Position numbers and translations under genes: made by a program. The notes below the pieces were generated by a model. It did not search any database, was not told where the DNA came from, and saw nothing but the letters and a program-made list of their open reading frames with translations. Positions 1 through 5,793 of a stretch of 5,978 nt of DNA are shown piece by piece; the first letter of the stretch is position 1; the number at the start of each line of letters is the position of its first letter. The stretch is from Candidatus Omnitrophota bacterium (lineage in GTDB: Bacteria > Omnitrophota > Gorgyraeia > Duberdicusellales > 4484-171). The stretch is from assembly GCA_016939345.1 (NCBI GenBank), contig JAFGHG010000064.1, positions 1 to 5,978 of the forward strand. The letters are read 5' to 3'.

Positions 1-104
1 AAATCTTAGATTTAGGTGGGTCCCAGCCTGCCCAGCTGGCAGGCGCATTTGGCGGAAACTACGAAACGGGCATCGTAACCATAACCTTTACCGAAAGGAC
101 ATAG
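1..104 (+). CDS. C-terminal end of an unidentified protein (partial)
   Basis: An open frame enters at the left edge (first whole codon at 3) and runs 33 codons to a TAG at 102-104. The visible residues end with a Gly/Ala-rich stretch followed by the strand-like tail ETGIVTITFTERT, which looks like the last beta strands of a secreted or structural protein. I do not recognise the family. Support for coding is the protein-like composition, the alternating hydrophobic/Thr pattern, and the fit as a tail-to-tail neighbour of the minus-strand osmC gene, whose stop codon lies only 9 bases away. The segment is noticeably richer in G and C than the rest of the window. The start and most of the gene lie outside the window. 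It could in principle be a chance open frame of about 100 bases. Confidence 0.5.
   Translation, partial: ILDLGGSQPAQLAGAFGGNYETGIVTITFTERT
26..44. repeat. GC-rich perfect inverted repeat (7-bp arms, 5-base loop)
   Basis: The arms are GCCTGCC (26-32) and GGCAGGC (38-44) around the loop CAGCT. The repeat lies inside the partial plus-strand gene, where it encodes part of the Gly/Ala-rich segment, and 70-88 bases beyond the osmC stop on the minus strand. Neither side carries a run of T, so it is not a standard intrinsic terminator in either direction. It may simply reflect codon composition. Confidence 0.5.
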
Positions 105-113
105 TAAATGCAG

Positions 114-512
114 CTAGGCAATATCAATGCTCATCTCTTTGGTGTGAAGCAGGGTATTGTGGACAGGGCAGTTGCTGATGAATTTCTTAAAGATCTCTTT
201 TTTATCCCCTAAATCAGCATCAGTATCAACTACTGTTCTGATGTTAACCAGGCGCAAGGGCGCGTCTTTTGCCAGGTCAGCGCTTACCTCAATAACCAGC
301 TTGCTAAAATGAATGTCATGGCGCCTCAGGTAACGCTCGGCAAATGCTCCGATGCAGCCTCCGACTGCGCTTAAAAACATCTCAAGCGAATTCGGTCCCT
401 TAGCTTTTATCTCTTTTTTTTTCTTATCGATGTGAATAACCACATCTGAATATTCCAGTCTGGCCTGAAAAAGATCATCACCTAAAAAAACAACCTTGGA
501 ACTTATGCGCAT
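114..512 (-). CDS. OsmC/Ohr-family protein, probable thiol peroxidase
   Basis: The 132-residue product has the usual length of single-domain OsmC proteins, which are cytosolic and reduce organic hydroperoxides using two conserved cysteines. Both are present: Cys53 in SAVGGCIGA, which opens the long central helix, and Cys115 in SNCPVHNTL, the family's CPV motif. The N-terminal third (residues 5-37) is the expected beta-rich part. Start choice is firm: ATG at 510-512 is preceded by GGAGG (518-522) with a 5-base gap. The gene begins 13 bases after the feoB stop, so it is the last gene of the fur-feoA-feoB operon, and the Fur-box promoter upstream of fur should drive it. The iron-uptake setting fits a role in limiting damage from peroxide plus ferrous iron, but substrate cannot be read from the sequence; many OsmC-like proteins of this YhfA type have no proven activity. 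Confidence 0.88.
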   Translation of the reverse strand: MRISSKVVFLGDDLFQARLEYSDVVIHIDKKKKEIKAKGPNSLEMFLSAVGGCIGAFAERYLRRHDIHFSKLVIEVSADLAKDAPLRLVNIRTVVDTDADLGDKKEIFKKFISNCPVHNTLLHTKEMSIDIA

Positions 513-517
513 TTAAG

Positions 518-522
518 CCTCC
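518..522 (-). promoter_or_regulatory. Shine-Dalgarno of the OsmC-family gene
   Basis: The minus strand reads GGAGG five bases before the ATG at 512-510. It occupies part of the 13-base gap after feoB and shows that osmC is translated independently and not only by coupling to feoB. Confidence 0.8.
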
Positions 523-525
523 GTA

Positions 526-2247
526 TTATATCCCCAGAAAAGAAAGAGATGCATTAAGCATAAAGCCTACAACCACTGCCGTCGAAAGCATTACAGCGAT
601 TGACTTTATCATATCTTTTATTCCTAACTCCTTAATAAGCACAGTAAAGGTCGCCACACAAGGAAAATATAATCCTAATATGGTTGCCCCTACGATTAAC
701 TGTCTTATTGATAAATTAAGCGGCCTAAGCATGCCGACCGCTACGTCTTTTCTTAAAAAACCGATTATTAAAGCGCCCATTGCTTCTTTTGGCAGGCCCC
801 AGACTTTTGTCAGAAGAGGAGAAAAGATAAAAGAGAAAAATTCGACTACTCTTAAAAAATAAAGTATATTAACAATGGCTACGCCAAGAAGCACCATAGG
901 CAGAGCTTCTTTGATAAACCAATTTATACGAATCCATAATTTTTTTAAAACGCTCTTTAGATATGGCCTGCGGTAGGGAGGTATCTCCAGCAATATTTCG
1001 GGACTCTGTCCTTTGACAAATCGGCTCATTAATCTGCCTAATACCAACCAGACTAAAAAAAGAGTTATAAATACAATAAATATATACTGGCCGCCGAATC
1101 TGGCAAGAAGATTGATTATCATTGCCGTCTGAGCCATGCAGGGAACAGCAATGGCCATTAAAGTGGCGGCGATAAATTTTTCTTTTCTCTCTTCAAAAAG
1201 CCTTGTGGCCAGAGCTCCTGGGACATTACAGCCTAATCCCAGAATCATTGGTATGATAGCATAACCATGAAGGCCTAAACGGTGGAACAATCTATCGCCA
1301 AGAACAGCCAGACGAGGCAGGTATCCCCAGTCCTCAAGCAATCCTAAGATAAGGTAAAAACTTATAATATAAGGCAAGACTGCTGCTATAGGCACGTATA
1401 GGCCGGTTGTAAGGATTCCAAAAGACACGCCGTAGTCAATATGGCCGGAAACAAGATTTCCGATAAGCAAAGAATGCAGAAAACTTGTCTCCTTTAAAAA
1501 CATACTCAGCTTCATCAATAAAGGAGTATAGATGTTCTCAAAAAACGGGTCAAAAAGATAATTTATCAAGCCCTCGCCGATAAACCTTATGACCATAAAG
1601 GAAAAAAATACTACTGCCGCAGCGATAAAAAGGGAAAAGGGAGGTTTTATACTCGCATCCTGCAATAAATCCATAAAACTATGGTGGCGATGGGTAAGTT
1701 TCTGGACGTTTTCGATTATATGGCCTATTTCATTCCAAATCGGACCTTTAATATCTTTAGGGTTAGGTATGTGAGCCTGACGCAGTTTTAGAACCAGTTC
1801 TTTTATGCCTTCGCCGGTCAGTCCGCAAGTAGCTATCACAGGCACCCCGAGCATCTTCTCCAGTTTATCTTTATCGATATCTATTCCTTTATGTTTTGTC
1901 TCATCCCACATATTCAAAACAACTATTAAAGGCTCAGATTTTTTTTGGATCAGTTCCAGGGTAAGATAGAGGTTTCGTTCTAAATTGGTGGCATCAAGGA
2001 CATTGACTATTATGTCAGCCTCATCAAGCATCTTTACAGCAACTTCCTCGGCTTTATTGGTAGGCTCAAGGCTGTAGGTTCCAGGAACATCTACAACATC
2101 AGCTTGAAGGTTGAAAAACCTCATGCATCCTTTTGTAAGCTCAACAGTTGTCCCGGGATAATTAGAAGCTATGACCTTTGCTCCGGTTAAACGGGAAAAG
2201 ACCACGCTTTTGCCGACATTGGGATTGCCTATTAAAATTATCTTCAT
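526..2247 (-). CDS. feoB: Ferrous iron transport protein B (compact FeoB)
   Basis: This is the inner-membrane Fe(II) permease with a cytosolic GTPase domain. G motifs are all visible: G1 GNPNVGKS (7-14), G2 Thr in YPGTT (30-34), G3 DVPG (53-56), G4 NMWD (112-115), and a G5 region near 141-147. The membrane part begins near residue 204 and holds two Gate repeats: GCNVP (339-343) with PCMAQ (369-373), then FLRKDVAVGML (497-507) with FPCVATF (528-534). At 573 residues it is shorter than the roughly 650-770 common in the family; the stretch between G5 and the first membrane helix is only about 55 residues, so the GDI helical domain looks reduced. PCMAQTAMI in place of the more usual PC-x-AR-type sequence marks a recognised variant subtype. 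The ATG overlaps the feoA stop (ATGA, 2244-2247) and has no strong Shine-Dalgarno, implying translational coupling. Confidence 0.97.
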   Translation of the reverse strand: MKIILIGNPNVGKSVVFSRLTGAKVIASNYPGTTVELTKGCMRFFNLQADVVDVPGTYSLEPTNKAEEVAVKMLDEADIIVNVLDATNLERNLYLTLELIQKKSEPLIVVLNMWDETKHKGIDIDKDKLEKMLGVPVIATCGLTGEGIKELVLKLRQAHIPNPKDIKGPIWNEIGHIIENVQKLTHRHHSFMDLLQDASIKPPFSLFIAAAVVFFSFMVIRFIGEGLINYLFDPFFENIYTPLLMKLSMFLKETSFLHSLLIGNLVSGHIDYGVSFGILTTGLYVPIAAVLPYIISFYLILGLLEDWGYLPRLAVLGDRLFHRLGLHGYAIIPMILGLGCNVPGALATRLFEERKEKFIAATLMAIAVPCMAQTAMIINLLARFGGQYIFIVFITLFLVWLVLGRLMSRFVKGQSPEILLEIPPYRRPYLKSVLKKLWIRINWFIKEALPMVLLGVAIVNILYFLRVVEFFSFIFSPLLTKVWGLPKEAMGALIIGFLRKDVAVGMLRPLNLSIRQLIVGATILGLYFPCVATFTVLIKELGIKDMIKSIAVMLSTAVVVGFMLNASLSFLGI

Positions 2248-2492
2248 ATCAGCTCATTTTTTTCTAGGAGTTCGACCATAACTTTTTGGGCCAGTCCTTT
2301 TCCTAAGGCTATCTGGGTATGGCCGGCTTTTATGATCACAGGGCCGTGGTTGAATAAACCTTTGATCTTCTTAATATGGGTTCCTTCGCGAAGCCCAAGG
2401 CTCTCAAGCCGGCGCCTGCAGTTAATCCCTCCGCATACAGATATCACTTTTGCATCCTGGCCATCTTTTAACTGAGCGATGCTTATTATCAT
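2244..2492 (-). CDS. feoA: Ferrous iron transport protein A (FeoA)
   Basis: The 82-residue product is a small cytosolic SH3-like protein that works with FeoB in ferrous iron uptake. Family features are the central CRRRLESLGLREG segment (25-37) and the C-terminal GPVIIKAGHTQIALG stretch (50-64). The frame is open further upstream to an ATG at 2618, but that would put 42 extra residues over the fur coding region. The ATG at 2490-2492 is chosen because it starts at the expected family N terminus, has AAGGAG (2498-2503) five bases upstream, and overlaps the fur stop as ATGA. At its other end its TGA overlaps the feoB ATG in the same way. It is therefore locked between its regulator and its partner in one transcript. 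Confidence 0.95.
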   Translation of the reverse strand: MIISIAQLKDGQDAKVISVCGGINCRRRLESLGLREGTHIKKIKGLFNHGPVIIKAGHTQIALGKGLAQKVMVELLEKNELI

Positions 2493-2902
2493 AAACACTC
2501 CTTGCATAATCCGGTGATTCTCAAGGTATGGCTTTTGGGGTGGAAACGTTTTTTGCGGCATACTTTCATCTGCAATTTTTCTATGGACTGATCTTTGAAT
2601 TCTATGATTTTTCCGCAATTAATACAGTAAAGATGGTCGTGGTGGCTTTTTTGGGAGGCCCGTTCATAAAGAAGAAAGCCCTTGCCCAGATCAATGGGCC
2701 TTAACAGGCCTTTCTGAGAAAACAAATTTATTGCCCGGTATGCGCTTGCCCGGGAAACCTTAGATTTTCCCCGGCGCAAACCCTTTAATACTTCTTCAAC
2801 CGAGAAATGACGGTTTTTGAACTTGCCTATAACAGAGATTATCTGCAATCTGGGCCGTGTCTTACGAATGCTATATTGTGATAAAAGGGATTTGTTTTTC
2901 AT
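2489..2902 (-). CDS. fur: Fur-family metal-responsive repressor, probable Fur
   Basis: The 137-residue protein has the two-domain Fur layout: an N-terminal winged helix with recognition region SRASAYRAINLFSQKGLL (50-67), then a dimerisation and metal domain. Metal ligands visible are His32, Glu80, the HHDH motif (87-90) and Glu101. The structural zinc site is complete, with C93-x-x-C96 and C133-x-x-C136. Fur represses iron uptake genes when bound to Fe(II). Its position as first gene before feoA and feoB points to iron; PerR or Zur specificity cannot be excluded from residues alone. The ATG at 2900-2902 is two bases from a 23-bp palindrome that overlaps the promoter, so autoregulation is expected. 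No Shine-Dalgarno is visible and the predicted leader is about 15 bases. Its TGA overlaps the feoA ATG (ATGA, 2489-2492). Confidence 0.94.
   Translation of the reverse strand: MKNKSLLSQYSIRKTRPRLQIISVIGKFKNRHFSVEEVLKGLRRGKSKVSRASAYRAINLFSQKGLLRPIDLGKGFLLYERASQKSHHDHLYCINCGKIIEFKDQSIEKLQMKVCRKKRFHPKSHTLRITGLCKECL
2498..2503 (-). promoter_or_regulatory. Shine-Dalgarno that fixes the feoA start
   Basis: The minus strand reads AAGGAG five bases before the ATG at 2492-2490. It lies within the last codons of fur and argues against the longer feoA reading that would begin at 2618. Confidence 0.85.
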
Positions 2903-2904
2903 AT

Positions 2905-2927
2905 TAATTGAGACTGAGTCTCAATTA
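2905..2927. promoter_or_regulatory. Fur-box-like operator of fur-feoA-feoB-osmC
   Basis: A perfect 23-bp palindrome has 11-bp arms around the single base G2916. The left arm reads TAATTGAGACT and the right arm is its exact reverse complement. Its core has the 7-1-7 form TGAGACT-N-AGTCTCA, comparable to the TGATAAT-N-ATTATCA description of the Fur box. It overlaps the -10 box by four bases and covers the predicted transcription start, an ideal place for repression. Identity of the binder is inferred from the adjacent fur gene. Confidence 0.85.
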
Positions 2928-2951
2928 TATATTAATAAACTTGTCTGTCAA
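2924..2951 (-). promoter_or_regulatory. Consensus sigma70-type promoter of the fur-feo operon
   Basis: On the minus strand TTGACA (2951-2946) and TATAAT (2929-2924) are both exact consensus hexamers separated by 16 bases. The start site should fall near 2917, giving a leader of about 15 bases before the fur ATG at 2902. The promoter lies wholly in the 72-base gap between the TonB receptor gene and fur. Confidence 0.85.
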
Positions 2952-2974
2952 GAAATTAATTATTTTTATGCCGG

Positions 2975-4711
2975 TTAAAAAGCGTAAGAAAGACTCAGCT
3001 TATACCAACGGCCAAGGCAAGGGATATCGGCTGATTCCTGATATCCTTTGTTGAAAATATTTGTACCCTCAAGAGAAAGCGAGAAATTGCCTAATTGCTT
3101 AAAGGCTTTCAAATCGAGGGTTGTATAGTTTTTGCGCCTTAAAGGTTTTATAAAATTTACCACGGCTTTAAAAGCCAATGACCCGAAAGAAAAATCATAG
3201 CTATTTACCAGTTTATGCTTGTTATAATCAAAAACATATTTCGAAAAATTATAGGTATTGTCCTTATCCAGTTCTAAATAAGTATAAGCAAAAGATAGTG
3301 CATCAAACGCCCCTTTATTTATTTTCAATTTCAAATACTCATCAACACCGTATGCTTTTATATCGCCAACATTGTCGGCCTTCCAGACCAAGGCAGGATT
3401 GTTTTTAACCCAATCAATGGTGTCCGACTGGTCTCTTAAAAATAAGCTTGTTGAGAACTCAAGCTCAGGCGATAAAGATAAATCCGCACCCAGCTCAAAA
3501 TTATTGGATCGCTGAAGACCTAAAAAAGGATTTCCCCTGTCGCTGGGAGAAACATAATATAGTTCTGTAAAAGAAGGGGCACGCCATAGCCGGTCATAAG
3601 AAAAGCGCAGCTTTAACTTATCATTTAAAAAATAGCCGAACCCCAGATGGCCTTTCTCAATAAACTCAAAGTGTTCATAATAATCAACTCCTGCATGTAT
3701 ATCGAAAATAAAATCACCGATCCTGTTTTCATCAATACCTAAAGAAAGACCCTTCCGCAGTCTTTTATGTTTATTCAGGTTGGTGCTGTCTATTTTCTGG
3801 CGTTCAATATCGAAACTGAAAAAAGTATAATTGCTGAACTCCAGGCGGTTATTCATTCCGTATACATAGGTAGTATGATAATTGGTGTAAAAAGGCGGGT
3901 TGTGGCGTTCTAAGATAAATTTATCAGTATGCCTTCGTAAATAAATGCTGCTTTTTAATTGACAAGACTCATGCTCTATGCCTGCAATCAGTGAGTAAAA
4001 CTGCTGGGTTATATGCTCCTGCTGGCTGGGAAATCTAGAGGCATAACCATTACCTAAGCCGAAATCTCTTATCGTAGAGCCGAATATAAACTCAGCATAG
4101 CGAAAATCTTTCTGCCAAAAAGAATGTGAAGAGAAATTATAAATATCAAAATCAGTATCCTGGCGGTGCCCTTTTGAACTCTTATGCTCAAGCGATATAC
4201 GGTTCTTTATATCAGAAAGCCGGAAATTGCAGGAAATAAGTTCTTCCCAAAGAGCGTGTTCGCCGAAAGAAGCTTTAACCAATCCTCCGCTGTCTTTGGG
4301 TCTTTTTAGAGTAAAATTGATGATTTGAGGGTTTTTTAAAATATCTGCTCTTTCGAAATCAGCACTGGTTAAAGGTATTTGCAGGCTAAAATGGCCGGTT
4401 TGAGGGTCGTTTAATTTTATGCCGTTTAGAGTAACGGCAGTATCTTCAAATATTGACCCGCGCAAAGACACATCCTGACTCAGGCCATAAGCTGTTCTTT
4501 TACGCAAATCCAGGCTTGAGGAATAATCGACAATATCTTCCTGTGAAGAATAGGGGAATCCGTTTTCATAATCGTAAACAAAATATTCGCTGTCTTTTAA
4601 AGAATGGCTGTAGCGGTTTCGCTCGATGACTATCGGCTCAAGTATTATACTTTGAGCAAATACAGCGCTAAGGCAGAGAGGAAGGATTAAAGCAAGAAAT
4701 AATACCCTCAT
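2975..4711 (-). CDS. TonB-dependent outer-membrane receptor (BtuB-like)
   Basis: The 578-residue product carries a Sec signal peptide (1-19, cleavage likely after AVFA), a TonB-box-like EPIVIER (25-31), and a plug with DVSLRGS (80-86) and LNGIKLNDPQTGH (95-107). The rest is a beta barrel with RAPSFTELYY (377-386) and NVGDIKAYGVDEY (447-459). It ends in NIFNKGY (551-557), the LGRWYKLSLSYAF terminus and a final aromatic residue, as the Bam machinery prefers. Such receptors use TonB energy to import scarce ligands such as B12, siderophores or haem. The plug goes from ERADILKN (120-127) straight to QIINFTL (129-135), lacking most of the usual segment leading to GGVIN. Its own consensus promoter and a candidate BirA operator lie upstream, while no Fur-like palindrome is seen there, so a biotin-related ligand is possible but unproven. 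No clear Shine-Dalgarno is visible. Confidence 0.93.
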   Translation of the reverse strand: MRVLFLALILPLCLSAVFAQSIILEPIVIERNRYSHSLKDSEYFVYDYENGFPYSSQEDIVDYSSSLDLRKRTAYGLSQDVSLRGSIFEDTAVTLNGIKLNDPQTGHFSLQIPLTSADFERADILKNPQIINFTLKRPKDSGGLVKASFGEHALWEELISCNFRLSDIKNRISLEHKSSKGHRQDTDFDIYNFSSHSFWQKDFRYAEFIFGSTIRDFGLGNGYASRFPSQQEHITQQFYSLIAGIEHESCQLKSSIYLRRHTDKFILERHNPPFYTNYHTTYVYGMNNRLEFSNYTFFSFDIERQKIDSTNLNKHKRLRKGLSLGIDENRIGDFIFDIHAGVDYYEHFEFIEKGHLGFGYFLNDKLKLRFSYDRLWRAPSFTELYYVSPSDRGNPFLGLQRSNNFELGADLSLSPELEFSTSLFLRDQSDTIDWVKNNPALVWKADNVGDIKAYGVDEYLKLKINKGAFDALSFAYTYLELDKDNTYNFSKYVFDYNKHKLVNSYDFSFGSLAFKAVVNFIKPLRRKNYTTLDLKAFKQLGNFSLSLEGTNIFNKGYQESADIPCLGRWYKLSLSYAF

Positions 4712-4731
4712 TGACCAAAAAGCTTTGGGGT

Positions 4732-4760
4732 ATTATATAAATAGAGCAGGTATTTGTCAA
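4732..4760 (-). promoter_or_regulatory. Consensus sigma70-type promoter of the TonB receptor gene
   Basis: The minus strand has TTGACA (4760-4755) and TATAAT (4737-4732), both perfect, with the optimal 17-base spacer. Transcription should begin near 4725, giving a leader of only about 13 bases before the ATG at 4711. It separates the receptor from the metW-birA transcript. Confidence 0.85.
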
Positions 4761-4785
4761 CTTAAACAATTATAAAAGTTTACAT
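4754..4785. promoter_or_regulatory. Candidate BirA operator over the receptor promoter
   Basis: An interrupted inverted repeat has the arms TTGTCAACT (4754-4762) and AGTTTACAT (4777-4785) with 14 bases between. The arms match each other at 7 of 9 positions, and each matches the known BirA half-site TTGTAAACC at 7 of 9. The spacing is close to that described for BirA boxes (about 14-16 bases between nine-base arms). The left arm covers the -35 hexamer. An AT-rich gap can give such a match by chance, and the -35 box itself supplies part of the left arm. Confidence 0.42.
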
Positions 4786-4815
4786 TTAAGACCTGGCTGC
4801 CGGAATCTCCTAATC

Positions 4816-5784
4816 CTATGCTTTGATTATATCGCCGGCTGAGATCTTTTCTTCTTGGCCGTTCTCTTTTTTTAAGATAAGGTAGCCGTTTTTATCTATG
4901 CCTATGGCTTCGGCCTCTATTAGTTTATCGAATATTTTTACTCTAACTTTCTTGCCCCATAAATAACAGTGGTTCTGCCACTCTTTAAGTATCTTTGAAA
5001 ACCCTTTAGCTTTGGCCTTAAGATAATATTTTTCAATCTCTTCGAGTATGGCTTTAGTTATTTGAAGTCGTGAAAAAATTTTCTTTGCCTCTAAAAAAAG
5101 GGAAACCGCACCTCTAGGCAGGTCTTTAGAATTGACATTGACCCCAACACCTATTACTACAAAATGGACTTTATCAGCTTCAGCATTTACTTCACAAAGG
5201 ATACCGGCAAGTTTTTTATCTTTAAGATATATATCGTTGGGCCATTTAAGACGGCATTTTATGCCGGTAATTCTTTCGATCGCCTTTAAGCAGGCAAGAG
5301 ATATTAAAAGGTTTATCTTGGGTATATCATTTAAAGGAAGAAACTCAGGCTTAAGCAGCAGGGAAAAATATATGCCTCCCCGGGGAGAAAGCCATTGCCT
5401 TTGCATCCTGCCTCTGCCCCTGTTTTGAGTTTCAGCAAAAACCACCTGGCCTTCCTTAGCACCCTTTAACCCCAATTGCCATATATAATCCTGGGTTGAA
5501 GGCAGGCTATCCTGATAATACACTTCGTTGGCGATAAATCTTGTCTTTAAGTTGTGCTTTACTTCCCAGGGATAAAATTTATCAGGTGAAGAGATAAGTT
5601 TATAGCCCAGATGAGGCACCGCCACTATTTCATAGCCTTTATCAGTTAAATTGCCGATATGCTTCCATAAAGCCTGACGGCTTACTCCTAATTTCTGGGC
5701 CAGGCCTTCACCGGAAGTATAGCCCTCATCGTTTTTTAATGTTGTCAGAATAACAGAATCGATTTCTGCTAGAGATTTTTGCAT
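4816..5784 (-). CDS. birA: Bifunctional biotin-protein ligase / biotin repressor BirA
   Basis: The enzyme makes biotinyl-AMP and transfers biotin to a lysine of carboxylase carrier proteins. At 322 residues it is the full three-domain form. An N-terminal winged helix (about 8-65) includes the helix-turn-helix GLAQKLGVSRQALWKHI (27-43). The catalytic domain has STQ (96-98), GRGRMQ (123-128), KWPND (180-184), KLAGIL (191-196) and GVGVNVN (212-218). A C-terminal SH3-like domain follows from about 275. Because the DNA-binding domain is intact, it probably also acts as a biotin-responsive repressor. The start follows the metW stop by nine bases in the same frame (TAA TTT ATA TCT ATG), so no longer start is possible; no Shine-Dalgarno is visible. 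It is presumably co-transcribed with metW. A BirA-like operator sits in the gap after it, before the TonB receptor gene. Confidence 0.96.
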   Translation of the reverse strand: MQKSLAEIDSVILTTLKNDEGYTSGEGLAQKLGVSRQALWKHIGNLTDKGYEIVAVPHLGYKLISSPDKFYPWEVKHNLKTRFIANEVYYQDSLPSTQDYIWQLGLKGAKEGQVVFAETQNRGRGRMQRQWLSPRGGIYFSLLLKPEFLPLNDIPKINLLISLACLKAIERITGIKCRLKWPNDIYLKDKKLAGILCEVNAEADKVHFVVIGVGVNVNSKDLPRGAVSLFLEAKKIFSRLQITKAILEEIEKYYLKAKAKGFSKILKEWQNHCYLWGKKVRVKIFDKLIEAEAIGIDKNGYLILKKENGQEEKISAGDIIKA

Positions 5785-5793
5785 AGATATAAA

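Noticed and set aside
26..44. Intrinsic terminator for osmC or for the plus-strand gene
   Set aside because: The hairpin is GC-rich but has no T run on either side and lies inside coding sequence.
2493..2618. A 42-codon N-terminal extension of feoA starting at an ATG at 2618
   Set aside because: It lies entirely over the fur coding region in another frame, shows no FeoA similarity, and the ATG at 2492 has a strong AAGGAG and an ATGA overlap with fur.
3178..3408. A plus-strand open frame inside the TonB receptor gene
   Set aside because: It is antisense to well conserved barrel sequence and its translation shows no recognisable domain. The same applies to short plus-strand frames at 680-862, 1589-1774 and 5132-5428.
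4715..4728. Small inverted repeat CCAAA/TTTGG in the receptor leader
   Set aside because: Five-base AT-rich arms with a four-base loop are weak and expected by chance; it has no T run and no known operator form.
4712..4815. Possible cobalamin or other riboswitch before the BtuB-like receptor
   Set aside because: The promoter is only about 25 bases from the ATG, leaving no room for a riboswitch leader, and no B12-box-like conserved element is seen.
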